Shown: piece by piece, positions 6,488-14,147 of the stretch
Layout of the letters: each line of letters opens with the position of its first letter
Position numbering within the stretch: the stretch's first letter is position 1
NCBI GenBank assembly: GCA_012727835.1
Contig: JAAYGE010000135.1
Coordinates: 1 to 14,147, forward strand
DNA: 14,147 bases
Direction: 5' to 3'
Origin: Bacillota bacterium
Lineage (GTDB): Bacteria; Bacillota_H; UBA994; UBA5500
Notes under the pieces: model-generated
Told to the model about the DNA's origin: nothing
The model's database searches: none
The model's input: only the letters and a program-made list of their open reading frames with translations
Position numbers and translations under genes: made by a program

Positions 6488-8567
6488 CATCTTGCACCAC
6501 CCGTTCTTCATGCCTGCATTCCTGGTTGATGCAGGCATGGAATTTTTGCCCGCCCCTCTGCTTATGCACCATTAGTCCGCCACACTCGGGGCAGCTTTTT
6601 TCAGCTACTGGCCTATTCCAGACAACGAAATCGCAGTCGGGGTAGCCAAGACAACCATAGAAAACCCTTCCCTTTTTACTGCGACGTTCCACCAATTTGT
6701 TCCCACACTTGGGACATTTTGCCCCTGTATCTTTAATCAGCGGTTTAGTATTCCGACACGCAGGGAATCCGGGACAAGCTAAGAACTGGCCGTACCGCCC
6801 GGTCTTATAGACCATGCGTCGGCCGCATAACTCACACTCCACATCCGATTCCATCGGCGCAATTTCTACCGCCTGCATCTCCTCTTCTGCATGCTTCAAG
6901 TCTTGCTCAAAGGGGAAATAAAACTGCTCCAATACGGATACCCAATCGACGGTGCCCTCTTCAACCTCATCTAGTTGTGCTTCTAGAGCCGCCGTAAACT
7001 CCACATCGATAATCTTGGGGAAAAATTCCTTTAATAGGTCAACCACAATTTGCCCCAGTTCGGTGGGATAAAACCTCTTCTGCTCTAGCACCACATAACC
7101 CCGACTCTGGATAGTGTCAATGATGGTGGCATAGGTACTAGGTCGGCCGATACCCAGTTCCTCCAACGTTTTCACTAGAGCAGCCTCATTATAGCGGGGT
7201 GGCGGCTCAGTAAAGTGCTGCCTATCGGTCAAACTGGCCAGCAACAATTCCTGCCCTTCCTTAAGCTCTGGTAACAGTCCATCTTGGTCTGTGTCTTTAT
7301 CTTCTTTAACATCCTTATATATTAATAGAAATCCGGCAAACTTAATCTGGGATCCTCGAGCTCGGAAGGTGTAACCATTGGCCTCAATTTCAGCGGCCAC
7401 CGTATCGTAGACAGCGGGGGCCATCTGGCTAGCGATAAATCGCTCCCATATTAGCCGATAAAGGCGCAACTCATCGCGGCCCAGATAGGGCTTTAACTCA
7501 TCGGGCGTACGTGCGGGAAAAGTAGGACGAATGGCCTCATGGGCATCTTGCCCGCGCCGACCACCCGTATACTGACGGGTTTGGACGTAGTCGGAGCCAT
7601 AGAGGTTGTTAATCACCTGCTCCGCTTCGCCGATGGCTTGCGCCGAAACGCGAGTGGAATCGGTGCGCATATAGGTGATTAAACCTACGGCACCCTCCCT
7701 GCCCAATGTTACTCCCTCGTAGAGGGTTTGGGCTATGCGCATCGTCTTCTTCGCCGTAAAACCTAATCGCCGAGAGGCCTCCTGTTGCAATGTGCTGGTG
7801 GTAAAGGGGGCCGCCGGATTACGTCGGCGTTGGCTGCGACGTACGGAAGCAACAGTAAAGGTGCTTTGCCGCACCTGTTCTAACACCTGTTCCGTCTCTT
7901 CTCGGTTGGATAACGCTATCTTTTTCCCACCACGACCATAAAAATCGGCAGTGAATTTTTCTTTCTTATCAGTCTGTAACTGGGCCTTTATGGTCCAGTA
8001 TTCCTCTGGACGGAAATTCTGAATTTCCGCCTCCCGATCGCAGATTAATCGCACCGCCACCGACTGGACACGCCCCGCACTTAACCCCTTTTTCACCTTT
8101 TTCCAAAGCACGGGGCTCAAGCGGTAGCCCACTATGCGGTCCAAAATGCGGCGGGCCTGCTGAGCATTTACCAAGTTCAAATTAAGGGGCCGCGGTTCCT
8201 TAAAGGCTTCTTTTACTGCATTCTTGGTAATCTCGTTAAAGGTCACTCGACAGGCAGAGTCGGGTTCTAAGCCAAGCACCTGGGCTAAGTGCCAAGAGAT
8301 GGCCTCACCTTCCCGGTCCGGGTCGGTAGCCAAAAAGATTTTGTCGGCCTTCTTGGCAGCCGCTTTTAATTCTTTAACGACCGGTCCCTTGCCCCGGATA
8401 GTTATATATTTCGGCTTAAATCCGTCATCCACATCGACAGCAAACTGACTCTTCGGCAAGTCTCGTACATGCCCAACCGACGCTTTCACCGTGTAGCGTC
8501 GTCCTAAATATTTACTTATAGTCTTAGCTTTGGCTGGTGATTCTACAATTACTAAGTTCTCTGCCAT
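6477..8567 (-). CDS. topA: DNA topoisomerase I (type IA)
   Basis: TopA relaxes negative supercoils through a 5'-phosphotyrosine intermediate. The ATG at 8567 gives 696 residues. The Toprim domain begins at once ([17 protein letters not shown]) with E9 and the acidic triad D82, D84, E86 in TDPDREGE. The active tyrosine is Y299 in LITYMRTDS. Three C-terminal zinc ribbons follow, with cysteine sets C578/C581/C598/C604, C618/C621/C639/C645 and C659/C662/C679/C684. This number of ribbons is ordinary for bacterial TopA. The frame continues upstream to 8618, but the extra 17 residues do not resemble TopA, and GGGGGG at 8580-8575 is 7 nt before ATG 8567. It follows dprA by 47 nt and overlaps trmFO. 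Confidence 0.98.
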   Translation of the reverse strand: MAENLVIVESPAKAKTISKYLGRRYTVKASVGHVRDLPKSQFAVDVDDGFKPKYITIRGKGPVVKELKAAAKKADKIFLATDPDREGEAISWHLAQVLGLEPDSACRVTFNEITKNAVKEAFKEPRPLNLNLVNAQQARRILDRIVGYRLSPVLWKKVKKGLSAGRVQSVAVRLICDREAEIQNFRPEEYWTIKAQLQTDKKEKFTADFYGRGGKKIALSNREETEQVLEQVRQSTFTVASVRRSQRRRNPAAPFTTSTLQQEASRRLGFTAKKTMRIAQTLYEGVTLGREGAVGLITYMRTDSTRVSAQAIGEAEQVINNLYGSDYVQTRQYTGGRRGQDAHEAIRPTFPARTPDELKPYLGRDELRLYRLIWERFIASQMAPAVYDTVAAEIEANGYTFRARGSQIKFAGFLLIYKDVKEDKDTDQDGLLPELKEGQELLLASLTDRQHFTEPPPRYNEAALVKTLEELGIGRPSTYATIIDTIQSRGYVVLEQKRFYPTELGQIVVDLLKEFFPKIIDVEFTAALEAQLDEVEEGTVDWVSVLEQFYFPFEQDLKHAEEEMQAVEIAPMESDVECELCGRRMVYKTGRYGQFLACPGFPACRNTKPLIKDTGAKCPKCGNKLVERRSKKGRVFYGCLGYPDCDFVVWNRPVAEKSCPECGGLMVHKQRGGQKFHACINQECRHEERVVQDDGQ

Positions 8568-8574
8568 GTTATTT

Positions 8575-8580
8575 CCCCCC
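8575..8580 (-). promoter_or_regulatory. Ribosome binding site that sets the topA start
   Basis: GGGGGG on the minus strand lies 7 nt before ATG 8567. It makes that start far better than the upstream ATG at 8618, which would add 17 residues before the conserved Toprim N-terminus. Confidence 0.6.
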
Positions 8581-8614
8581 AAGTAGCAAGACAGGTTTAT
8601 ACCTAATCTATGAC

Positions 8615-9751
8615 TCAAGTCTTTACCGGAGTACGTCGGTAGCTCTGAGCAGCCGTTGCTTCGATCCAGCCACCTAGCTCTAACTCCATTAAAGAGGCTA
8701 ACACTTCCGCTGTCGTTAATCCTGAGGCATCAACGATAGCTTCCAAGCTGGTGTTCTGGTAGTCAATGGCCTCGTAAACCAGTTGGGCTGCACCCGCAAA
8801 ATTGGGTGCTTCTTCCTCTGCATTGACTGTTCCTCGTCCCCAGCTCCACTCGGCTAGTATATCCTCGCTGCTCGCTATTAAGGTAGCCCCATGCCGCAGC
8901 AGGTTATTCGTTCCGCGGCTAAATCGGCTGGTTACGTTACCGGGGACAGCCCAAATATCCCGCCCCAAATCGAGCCCATGATCAACGGTAATTAAGGAAC
9001 CACTCTTATGATCTGCCTCCACCACCAGTATGGCGTCGGCCAAAGCAGCAATGATGCGGTTACGGGCAGGAAAATGATGGGCCTCGGGATGGGTGTCGGG
9101 CGTATATTCACTCAGCAGGGTTCCTCCATTTTCCATAATCTGTAGTGCCAGTTCTCGATGCTGCCGCGGGTATAAGTGGCCGAAACCGCTACCCAAAACA
9201 GCCCAGGTAACGAGGCCATTGTCCAAGGCGGCTCGATGGGCTTGTCCGTCAATGCCTAGGGCCAAGCCGCTAATTATAACCACGTCCGAGCCGGCCAGTC
9301 CGCCGATCAATTCGTTAGTGACCCGGCGGCCATAGCTGGTCCTCCTGCGGGCCCCCACCACCGCCAGATGGCGTTCATGGCCAACCAAGGGGGGCCCCCA
9401 GCCTAAAAGGACAACAGGCGGATCAAATAGCTGCAGTAAGCGGGCAGGATAGGCCTCATCGGCGAAAGAAAGCACCCAGGCTCCCCTTTGCTCTATCCGC
9501 TCCAACATGGTAGCCGGGTCCTGACGTTGACGCATGTCAAGAATCTTAGTTACTGCTTCCGCTCTTAAGCCTAAGATTTCCTGCAGAGTATCCCCATCGG
9601 CCTGCCAAACGGCGGTTCCCGTACCCAATTTTTCTTTTAAACGCCAAGCCCGGCGCGAGCCGATGCCAGGCCACTGAGAGATGGCTAGCCAATAGGCCGT
9701 TTCCGTTACCCCATGCACTAACCCCCTACACCTGTTCGATTTGGCACCCAT
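8615..9751 (-). CDS. dprA: DNA-processing protein DprA (Smf)
   Basis: DprA binds incoming single-stranded DNA during natural transformation and loads RecA onto it; it also occurs in species not known to be competent. The protein has up to 378 residues. An N-terminal helix-hairpin-helix-like region (SQWPGIGSRRAWRLKEKLG at 25-43) precedes the Rossmann-like core. The core has V-V-G-A-R-R-R-T-S-Y-G at 131-141, IISGLALGIDGQAHRAAL at 159-176, SEYTPDTHPEAHHFPARNRI at 214-233 and KSGSLITVDHGLDLGR at 249-264. A C-terminal winged-helix DprA domain lies at about 322-370. The ATG at 9751 lacks a clear ribosome site. A GTG at 9718 with AGGTG 10 nt upstream would give 367 residues and may be the true start. 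It follows comM by 44 nt. Confidence 0.95.
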   Translation of the reverse strand: MGAKSNRCRGLVHGVTETAYWLAISQWPGIGSRRAWRLKEKLGTGTAVWQADGDTLQEILGLRAEAVTKILDMRQRQDPATMLERIEQRGAWVLSFADEAYPARLLQLFDPPVVLLGWGPPLVGHERHLAVVGARRRTSYGRRVTNELIGGLAGSDVVIISGLALGIDGQAHRAALDNGLVTWAVLGSGFGHLYPRQHRELALQIMENGGTLLSEYTPDTHPEAHHFPARNRIIAALADAILVVEADHKSGSLITVDHGLDLGRDIWAVPGNVTSRFSRGTNNLLRHGATLIASSEDILAEWSWGRGTVNAEEEAPNFAGAAQLVYEAIDYQNTSLEAIVDASGLTTAEVLASLMELELGGWIEATAAQSYRRTPVKT

Positions 9752-9795
9752 TATAACAGACTAAGCATAAAGCGAGCAACATATTCTACCAGTCG

Positions 9796-11328
9796 CTAGC
9801 CTAGCCCTTGGCGGTCGTAGGCCCGATAACTGAGCGCTTCCGCCACGTGGGGCGCCTGCACCTGCTCACTTCCGGCCAAATCGGCAATAGTGCGGGCTAC
9901 CTTTAGAATCCGCTCATAGGCCCGGGCCGAGAGCCGTAGGCGGGAAAAGGCCATTTGCATAAGCTTTTCTCCATCGGGGTGTAGCTGTAGGCTACTTCTT
10001 AAGGCCCGTGTGTTCATGGCCGCGTTACAGGTAATACCGCTGCCCTGGAAGCGCTGCAACTGCCGCTGGCGAGCCGCTTCCACCCTTTGCCGTATCACTG
10101 CCGATGACTCACCGTCCTTTTCCCCCACCATATCTTCATATTCTAAACGCGGCACGTTAATCTGCAAATCAATGCGATCCAACAGGGGACCCGATAGGCG
10201 AGCCAAATAGCGGCGAATTTCGGTTTCGGAACAGGTACATTCCTCATGGGAATCCTGATTATTAAAACCGCAAGGGCAAGGATTCATAGCAGCTACCAAC
10301 ATGAAACGGGCCGGATAGGTGATGTTGGCTTGCGCCCGCGCAATATGTACAATCCCGTCTTCCAAGGGCTGCCGCAACTGTTCTAGCACCCGCCGCGGAA
10401 ACTCGGGCAACTCATCTAAGAAGAGCACCCCATTGTGGGCTAAACTCACTTGCCCGGGCTTAGGCACGCGCCCCCCTCCGATGAGTCCCGCATAAGAAAT
10501 ACTATGGTGGGGAGCACAGAAGGGCCTTTCACTTATCAGCCCCCCTCTACCTTGTAGCAAGCCGCTGACGCTATATATTTTAGTAACTTCTAGAGCTTCA
10601 CTTTGGGTCATGCTGGGCAAAATGGTGGGTAGTTGCCGTGCCAACAGGGTTTTACCCGAGCCGGGTGGGCCCACCATCAGTACATTATGATTGCCCGCGG
10701 CAGCAATTTCTAAAGCCCGCTTAGCCAGCCTTTGGCCTCGAATATCTCTTAAATCTAAAGCATAGGCGTCCTGTTTTTCCGGTGGAGCTGGCTGGGGTGG
10801 AGGTAGAGGCAAGGTGATCTCGCCGCGCAAAGCCTGGCAAAGTTGTTCTAAGTGGGGTACCGCCACCACTTGTAAGCCGGGCACCAACAGGGCCTCCTGC
10901 GCATTAGCATAGGGAACATAGATGCGTTCAAACCCCTGCTGCTTGGCTGCAATGGCCATTGGCAAAATTCCGGGAATGGGTCGGACACTACCGTCGAGGG
11001 AGAGTTCCCCCACAAAAATGCTATCTGCTAGGGCTTCCGGCGCCAGTTGTTCATCAGCCACCAGCAGCCCTAGGGCTATGGGCAAATCAAAGCCGGAGCC
11101 TTCCTTGCGCAAATCGGCGGGAGCCAAGTTGACAGTGATCCGTCCCCGGGGCAACTGCCCGGCTGAATTCCTAATAGCGGCCCGCACCCGCTCCTTTGCC
11201 TCCCGTACAGCCGCGTTGGGCAAGCCTACCAGCTCGAAGGATGGTAGGGCCGGGGACACGTCCACTTCCACCTCAACTAAGAAACCGTCCACACCTAGCA
11301 CCGAAGCACTAAATATTTTCGCTAGCAT
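9796..11328 (-). CDS. comM: YifB/ComM family AAA+ protein (Mg chelatase-like branch-migration helicase)
   Basis: ComM is a hexameric helicase that promotes branch migration of recombination intermediates during transformation in Gram-negative species. In Firmicutes the role is less well tested. From the ATG at 11328 it has 510 residues. A Lon-protease-like N-terminal domain contains VEVDVSPALPSFELVGLPNA at 20-39 and APADLRKEGSGFDLPIALGL at 69-88. The AAA+ domain has Walker A GPPGSGKT at 220-227 and Walker B VLFLDE at 301-306. The family motif A-A-M-N-P-C-P-C-G-F with a second C-T-C pair follows, and a Mg_chelatase_C helical region closes the protein. GGAG at 11342-11339 is 10 nt before this ATG. 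The longer reading from 11349 adds seven unconserved residues. Its position just before dprA suggests a shared role in DNA uptake. Confidence 0.95.
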   Translation of the reverse strand: MLAKIFSASVLGVDGFLVEVEVDVSPALPSFELVGLPNAAVREAKERVRAAIRNSAGQLPRGRITVNLAPADLRKEGSGFDLPIALGLLVADEQLAPEALADSIFVGELSLDGSVRPIPGILPMAIAAKQQGFERIYVPYANAQEALLVPGLQVVAVPHLEQLCQALRGEITLPLPPPQPAPPEKQDAYALDLRDIRGQRLAKRALEIAAAGNHNVLMVGPPGSGKTLLARQLPTILPSMTQSEALEVTKIYSVSGLLQGRGGLISERPFCAPHHSISYAGLIGGGRVPKPGQVSLAHNGVLFLDELPEFPRRVLEQLRQPLEDGIVHIARAQANITYPARFMLVAAMNPCPCGFNNQDSHEECTCSETEIRRYLARLSGPLLDRIDLQINVPRLEYEDMVGEKDGESSAVIRQRVEAARQRQLQRFQGSGITCNAAMNTRALRSSLQLHPDGEKLMQMAFSRLRLSARAYERILKVARTIADLAGSEQVQAPHVAEALSYRAYDRQGLG

Positions 11329-11385
11329 AGACAATTCACTCCAAAACAAATCATGTTAAAACATAGGTTCGTTCTGGAAGTGACT

Positions 11386-12630
11386 TTATCCTCCCTGCAC
11401 TTGCTGCGCCGCTTTTTCTCCCGCCAAGTAACCGGTGGAAAAGGCGGCCTGCAAATTAAACCCACCGGTATAACCGTCCACATCGATTATTTCGCCGGCA
11501 AAATAGAGGCCGGAGACCAACTTGGATTGCATGGTCTTAGGATCGATCTCTTTCGTACTGACGCCACCGGCGGTAACGATAGCTTCGGATAAAGGACGGG
11601 GTCCTTTGATAGTAAATCTTAAATCAGTCAGGCAATCCAATAAGGCCCGACGTTCCGCCCGGGTCACCTGATGGACGGGCTTGTCCGGCGCTAGTCCTGC
11701 TAAAGAAATAACTACAGGAATCAATCGCTTAGGCAACAGATCATCCAAAGCGTTTCTTACCAACTTCCGCTGGTGCTTCAGTAGATCCCGTTGCAACCGC
11801 CGATCCAACTGTTCTTCCGTTAGAGCCGGCTTTAAATTGATGCTGCCCACTAGAGGCTGGTTTCCCCTGCGATGAGTTACCCAGCGACTCACCGTCAAAA
11901 CGATAGGTCCACTTACGCCATAATGGGTAAATAACATCTCACCAAATTCCTGGGCTAGGATACGCTCACCTTGCCGAATAGTCAACTCCACAATTTTCAG
12001 GGCTAATCCGGGCAAGGTTTTGGGCCATTCCTCCACCACTTCCAATGGAACTAACGCGGGCCGCGGCGGCACAATAGTATGTCCAACTTCCTCCGCCAAG
12101 CGATAACCGTCGCCGGTAGAGCCGGTGGCCGGGTAGGAGGCTCCACCGGTACAAAGGATAACCGCGTCACAATATAAGGGTCGCTCGTTCACCACCAGAC
12201 CTATCACCCGGCCCGCCTCCGATAATAAGCGGTTGACGCGGGCTTGTAGCCGCACTTCCACATTATTTCGCTTTAATGCCAAACGCAGACCATCCACCAC
12301 ATCGAAGGAGCGGTCGCTGCGAGGGAACACCCGGTTCCCCCGCTCCACTTTCAAAGGTACACCATGCTCCTCTAGGAAGCGTTGCAAATCCCTACTGCCA
12401 AAAGCGGTAAAGGCGCTGTACAGAAAACGACCGTTTCCCGGCATGTTCTTCACTAAGGTATTCGTATCCGCGTCATTCGTCACATTGCAGCGTCCCTTGC
12501 CGGTGATAACCAACTTCTTACCTAGCCTATTATTTTTCTCCAACAGGATCACCTTAGCTCCGCCTAAGGCCGCCTGCCGAGCTGCCAACATTCCGGCTGG
12601 GCCGGCACCTACCACAGCAACTGTACCCAT
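11386..12630 (-). CDS. HI0933/YhiN-family NAD(P)/FAD-dependent oxidoreductase
   Basis: This is a two-dinucleotide-binding flavoprotein of the HI0933 family (BaiN/RdsA-like, often labelled aminoacetone oxidase), 414 residues from ATG 12630. It opens with MGTVAVVGAGPAGMLAARQA, an FAD-binding GxGxxG at 8-13, and the family signature LGKKLVITGKGRCNVTND at 36-53. A second FAD contact near the C-terminus reads G-L-Y-F-A-G-E-I-I-D-V-D-G-Y-T-G-G-F-N-L-Q. The substrate in this organism is not known, and family members are linked to several unrelated reactions. ATG 12639 is also in frame. However, AAGGA at 12643-12639 is 8 nt before 12630 and overlaps 12639, so 12630 is preferred. It is the first gene of the minus-strand run and stops 57 nt before comM. 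Confidence 0.9.
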   Translation of the reverse strand: MGTVAVVGAGPAGMLAARQAALGGAKVILLEKNNRLGKKLVITGKGRCNVTNDADTNTLVKNMPGNGRFLYSAFTAFGSRDLQRFLEEHGVPLKVERGNRVFPRSDRSFDVVDGLRLALKRNNVEVRLQARVNRLLSEAGRVIGLVVNERPLYCDAVILCTGGASYPATGSTGDGYRLAEEVGHTIVPPRPALVPLEVVEEWPKTLPGLALKIVELTIRQGERILAQEFGEMLFTHYGVSGPIVLTVSRWVTHRRGNQPLVGSINLKPALTEEQLDRRLQRDLLKHQRKLVRNALDDLLPKRLIPVVISLAGLAPDKPVHQVTRAERRALLDCLTDLRFTIKGPRPLSEAIVTAGGVSTKEIDPKTMQSKLVSGLYFAGEIIDVDGYTGGFNLQAAFSTGYLAGEKAAQQVQGG

Positions 12631-12639
12631 CTCACTCAT

Positions 12640-12789
12640 CCTTATCTAAATAAGATTCATTTCCCATTCTACTCTATCTAAGCAGCTCTATTCCTAACAA
12701 GACAACCGGTTCCCCGCAGGATTCGGGGAGCGGAACAAGAATAAATAAACATGTGGATATAGCTAACTAACTGAAAGGAAGTGTATTAC
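12640..12789. promoter_or_regulatory. Divergent intergenic region with palindrome and hairpin
   Basis: This 150-nt gap must hold the promoters for the leftward flavoprotein run and the rightward Nif3-like pair. It contains a perfect 8-bp palindrome AACCGGTT at 12704-12711 and, adjoining it, a hairpin TCCCCG-CAGGATT-CGGGGA at 12711-12729. Neither strand has a T-run after the hairpin, so it does not look like a terminator. An operator or 5'-leader structure is possible. For the leftward genes TTGTTA (12700-12695) with TAGAGT 18 nt further on is a weak promoter guess. I see no convincing rightward promoter. Confidence 0.35.
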
Positions 12790-13608
12790 ATGCTTTCGAC
12801 GGAAGCAATCATGCAAATGGCCCTTGACCTGGTGGGAATGAAAGAGATTCCTGGCGACAGTGCCATCTACCATTCCGGGCAGAACATTAAAAAAGTCTTG
12901 TTCGGTATAGATATCGGCACCGCCGAACTAGTTATGGCTAAGCAGTTGGGCTACGATGCGGTTATCGCCCATCATCCACCCCAAACGGCAGCCATACCGG
13001 CTTGGAAGGTATATCTGCGCCACATCGACTTACTTACCCAGAACGGCGTTCCGCAAGCAGCGGCGGAAGCGGCCGTACTACCTCGAGCTAAGAGCATGGC
13101 CGCCGCCTTCCAATCGGCGAACCATGATCGTTACCCCTCTATCGCCCGACTATTGGACATACCCTTCATGAATATCCATTGCCCCTTGGATGAGCTGGGC
13201 CGACGTATTATGCAGGAAACCGTTGATGCCTGCTTAGCGGCCAACCCCGATGCCACTTTGGGAGATGTGGTAGATGCTTTAAATGCTTTACCTGAATTTA
13301 GCAGCGCCCACACTAAAATTGAGATCGCCATTGGGGATGCACAGGCTCCAGCCAAGAAGGTGGTTGTGGCCCATGGGGCTCTGACCAATGGGGGCTACAA
13401 CGTGGCCAATGCCTATTTCGAACATGGTATTCCTACCGTTCTCTACATTCATATTCCCTACGCCGACTTACAGCGTTTGCGCGAAGAGGCCAAGGGACAA
13501 TTGATCGTCTCGGGCCATATCAGTGGCGACTTAGTAGGAATCAATCCTTTTGTCCAGAAGCTAAGAGCCGCCGGTTTAGAAGTGACCGCCATCAGCGGCA
13601 TCCGCTAG
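12790..13608 (+). CDS. Nif3-like dinuclear metal-centre protein
   Basis: The 272-residue protein resembles the Nif3/YqfO/YbgI family, hexameric proteins with a two-metal site whose true reaction is unsettled. The N-terminal half has KVLFGIDIGTAELVMAKQLG followed by DAVIAHHPP, giving the His pair H61-H62. NIHCPLD at 128-134 matches the family's H-T-N-L-D ligand segment (D134). Near the end S-G-H-I-S-G-D at 241-247 supplies H243 and, four residues later, D247 where the family normally has Glu. The central insert found in YqfO-type members is absent. The start is ATG 12790, with GGAAG 8 nt upstream; GTG 12781 would directly abut that site. The stop TAG runs into the ribosome site of the next gene, so the two are probably one operon. 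Family level is fairly sure; function is not. Confidence 0.65.
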   Translation: MLSTEAIMQMALDLVGMKEIPGDSAIYHSGQNIKKVLFGIDIGTAELVMAKQLGYDAVIAHHPPQTAAIPAWKVYLRHIDLLTQNGVPQAAAEAAVLPRAKSMAAAFQSANHDRYPSIARLLDIPFMNIHCPLDELGRRIMQETVDACLAANPDATLGDVVDALNALPEFSSAHTKIEIAIGDAQAPAKKVVVAHGALTNGGYNVANAYFEHGIPTVLYIHIPYADLQRLREEAKGQLIVSGHISGDLVGINPFVQKLRAAGLEVTAISGIR

Positions 13609-13618
13609 GAGGGAGAAA

Positions 13619-14147
13619 ATGTCTTTCCGACTACCCATCGATGTGCGTACCGCCTGCCGCAAGGGAGAATGGACCGGTGTAACAGCCGGCCTCTGCGGCC
13701 CCTTTGCCCAAGCTAACTTGGTCATTTTACCGGCCGCTTGGGCCTTCGATTTTCTCCGTTTTTGCCAAGCCAACCCTAAGCCTTGTCCTGTGTTAGAGGT
13801 AACCGACCCGGGGGACCCCTTGCTCAAGCGGATTGCACCCCAGGCCGACTTGCGTACCGACTTGCCTCGCTATCGGGTTTACCGCGATGGTCAGTTGGTG
13901 GACGAGGTCCTCGACATTACCTCCTTGTGGCAGGATGATTTTGTTGGCTTCCTAATTGGCTGCAGTTTCAGTTTTGAAGCTGAACTACTGGCGGCCAATA
14001 TTCCCGTTCGCCATATCGAAGTAGATAGCAACGTGCCCATGTATCGTACCAATATTCCTTGCCACCCGGCGGGACGCTTTCATGGTCCCGTTGTGGTCAG
14101 CATGCGCCCCATGCTGGCCCAGCAAGCTATTCAAGCCACAATCATCA
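13619..14147 (+). CDS. D-glutamate cyclase-like (DUF1445/YcsI) protein, cut at the window edge
   Basis: The first 176 codons are visible; family members have roughly 250-270. The protein matches the DUF1445 (YcsI-type) family, some members of which are D-glutamate cyclases and many of which are labelled putative hydro-lyases. Recognisable blocks are R-K-G-E-W-T-G-V-T-A-G-L at 14-25, QANLVILPAAWAFDFLRFCQ at 31-50, PCPVLEVTDPGDP at 55-67, DLRTDLPRYRVYRDG at 77-91, FLIGCSFSFEAELL at 111-124, IPVRHIE at 128-134, and VPMYRTNIPC at 139-148 followed by GRFHGPVVVSMRPM at 152-165. Where many relatives have A-P-G-Y-V-Q this one has C-G-P-F-A-Q at 26-31. The ATG has a strong TAGGAGGGAG site that begins in the stop of the Nif3-like gene. 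No signal peptide or membrane segment is seen. Confidence 0.85.
   Translation, partial: MSFRLPIDVRTACRKGEWTGVTAGLCGPFAQANLVILPAAWAFDFLRFCQANPKPCPVLEVTDPGDPLLKRIAPQADLRTDLPRYRVYRDGQLVDEVLDITSLWQDDFVGFLIGCSFSFEAELLAANIPVRHIEVDSNVPMYRTNIPCHPAGRFHGPVVVSMRPMLAQQAIQATII

Noticed and set aside
10922..11359. Plus-strand 145-codon open frame opposite comM
   Set aside because: It is antisense to conserved ComM sequence, has low-complexity Ser/Thr/Pro content and no ribosome site.
12233..12649. Plus-strand 138-codon open frame opposite the HI0933-type gene
   Set aside because: It mirrors a well-conserved flavoprotein N-terminus on the other strand and shows no domain of its own.
12711..12729. GC hairpin as a Rho-independent terminator
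   Set aside because: There is no T-run after the stem on either strand, and the flanking genes diverge, so no transcript should end here.
1..14147. CRISPR arrays, tRNA or rRNA genes, insertion sequences, known riboswitches
   Set aside because: Reading both strands I found no regularly spaced repeats, cloverleaf-like sequence, transposase pattern or recognisable riboswitch leader. Non-coding space is small, and a covariance-model search would be the decisive test.

Overview
The window looks like a chromosomal segment of a flagellated Bacillota (Firmicutes), most likely from the clostridial side. The main evidence is gene order on the minus strand. Reading right to left it runs comM, dprA, topA, trmFO, xerC, hslV, hslU, codY, flgB, flgC, fliE, fliF, which from dprA onward is the classic smf-topA-gid-codV-clpQ-clpY-codY-flgB-flgC-fliE-fliF order of Bacillus subtilis. 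CodY itself is restricted to Firmicutes. Several proteins are closer in style to clostridial or Peptococcaceae-like relatives than to Bacillus, but placing the genus would need a database search.

Layout. Positions 1-81 (minus) hold the first 27 codons of fliF. Positions 120-1188 (minus) hold fliE, flgC and flgB, the rod/basal-body genes. Positions 1189-1495 are intergenic, with the codY terminator (1440-1468), a possible CodY box and weak promoter candidates. Positions 1496-9751 (minus) form a tightly packed series: codY, hslU, hslV, xerC, trmFO, topA, dprA. It continues into comM (to 11328) and an HI0933-type flavoprotein (to 12630). Gaps are short (1-60 nt) or genes overlap, so this may be one long transcription unit ending at the terminator after codY. 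Positions 12640-12789 form a divergent intergenic region with an 8-bp palindrome and a GC hairpin. Positions 12790-14147 (plus) carry a Nif3-like metal-centre protein followed by a D-glutamate cyclase/DUF1445-like gene cut by the window edge.

How the genes fit together. ComM and DprA belong to natural transformation (branch migration and RecA loading). TopA, XerC and TrmFO serve DNA topology, chromosome dimer resolution and tRNA m5U54 formation. HslV-HslU form an ATP-dependent protease. CodY senses branched-chain amino acids and GTP and, in B. subtilis, represses the flagellar operon that starts just downstream of it. The link between the divergent Nif3-like/DUF1445 pair and the rest is unknown.

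Most of this is conserved core genome, and I found no new multi-gene system. The points most worth a second look are a four-cysteine cluster in the CodY sensor domain, a possible CodY site upstream of flgB, a Nif3-like protein with an altered final metal ligand coupled to a DUF1445 gene, and several start sites (TTG for hslV, GTG for hslU) that differ from the longest open frames.
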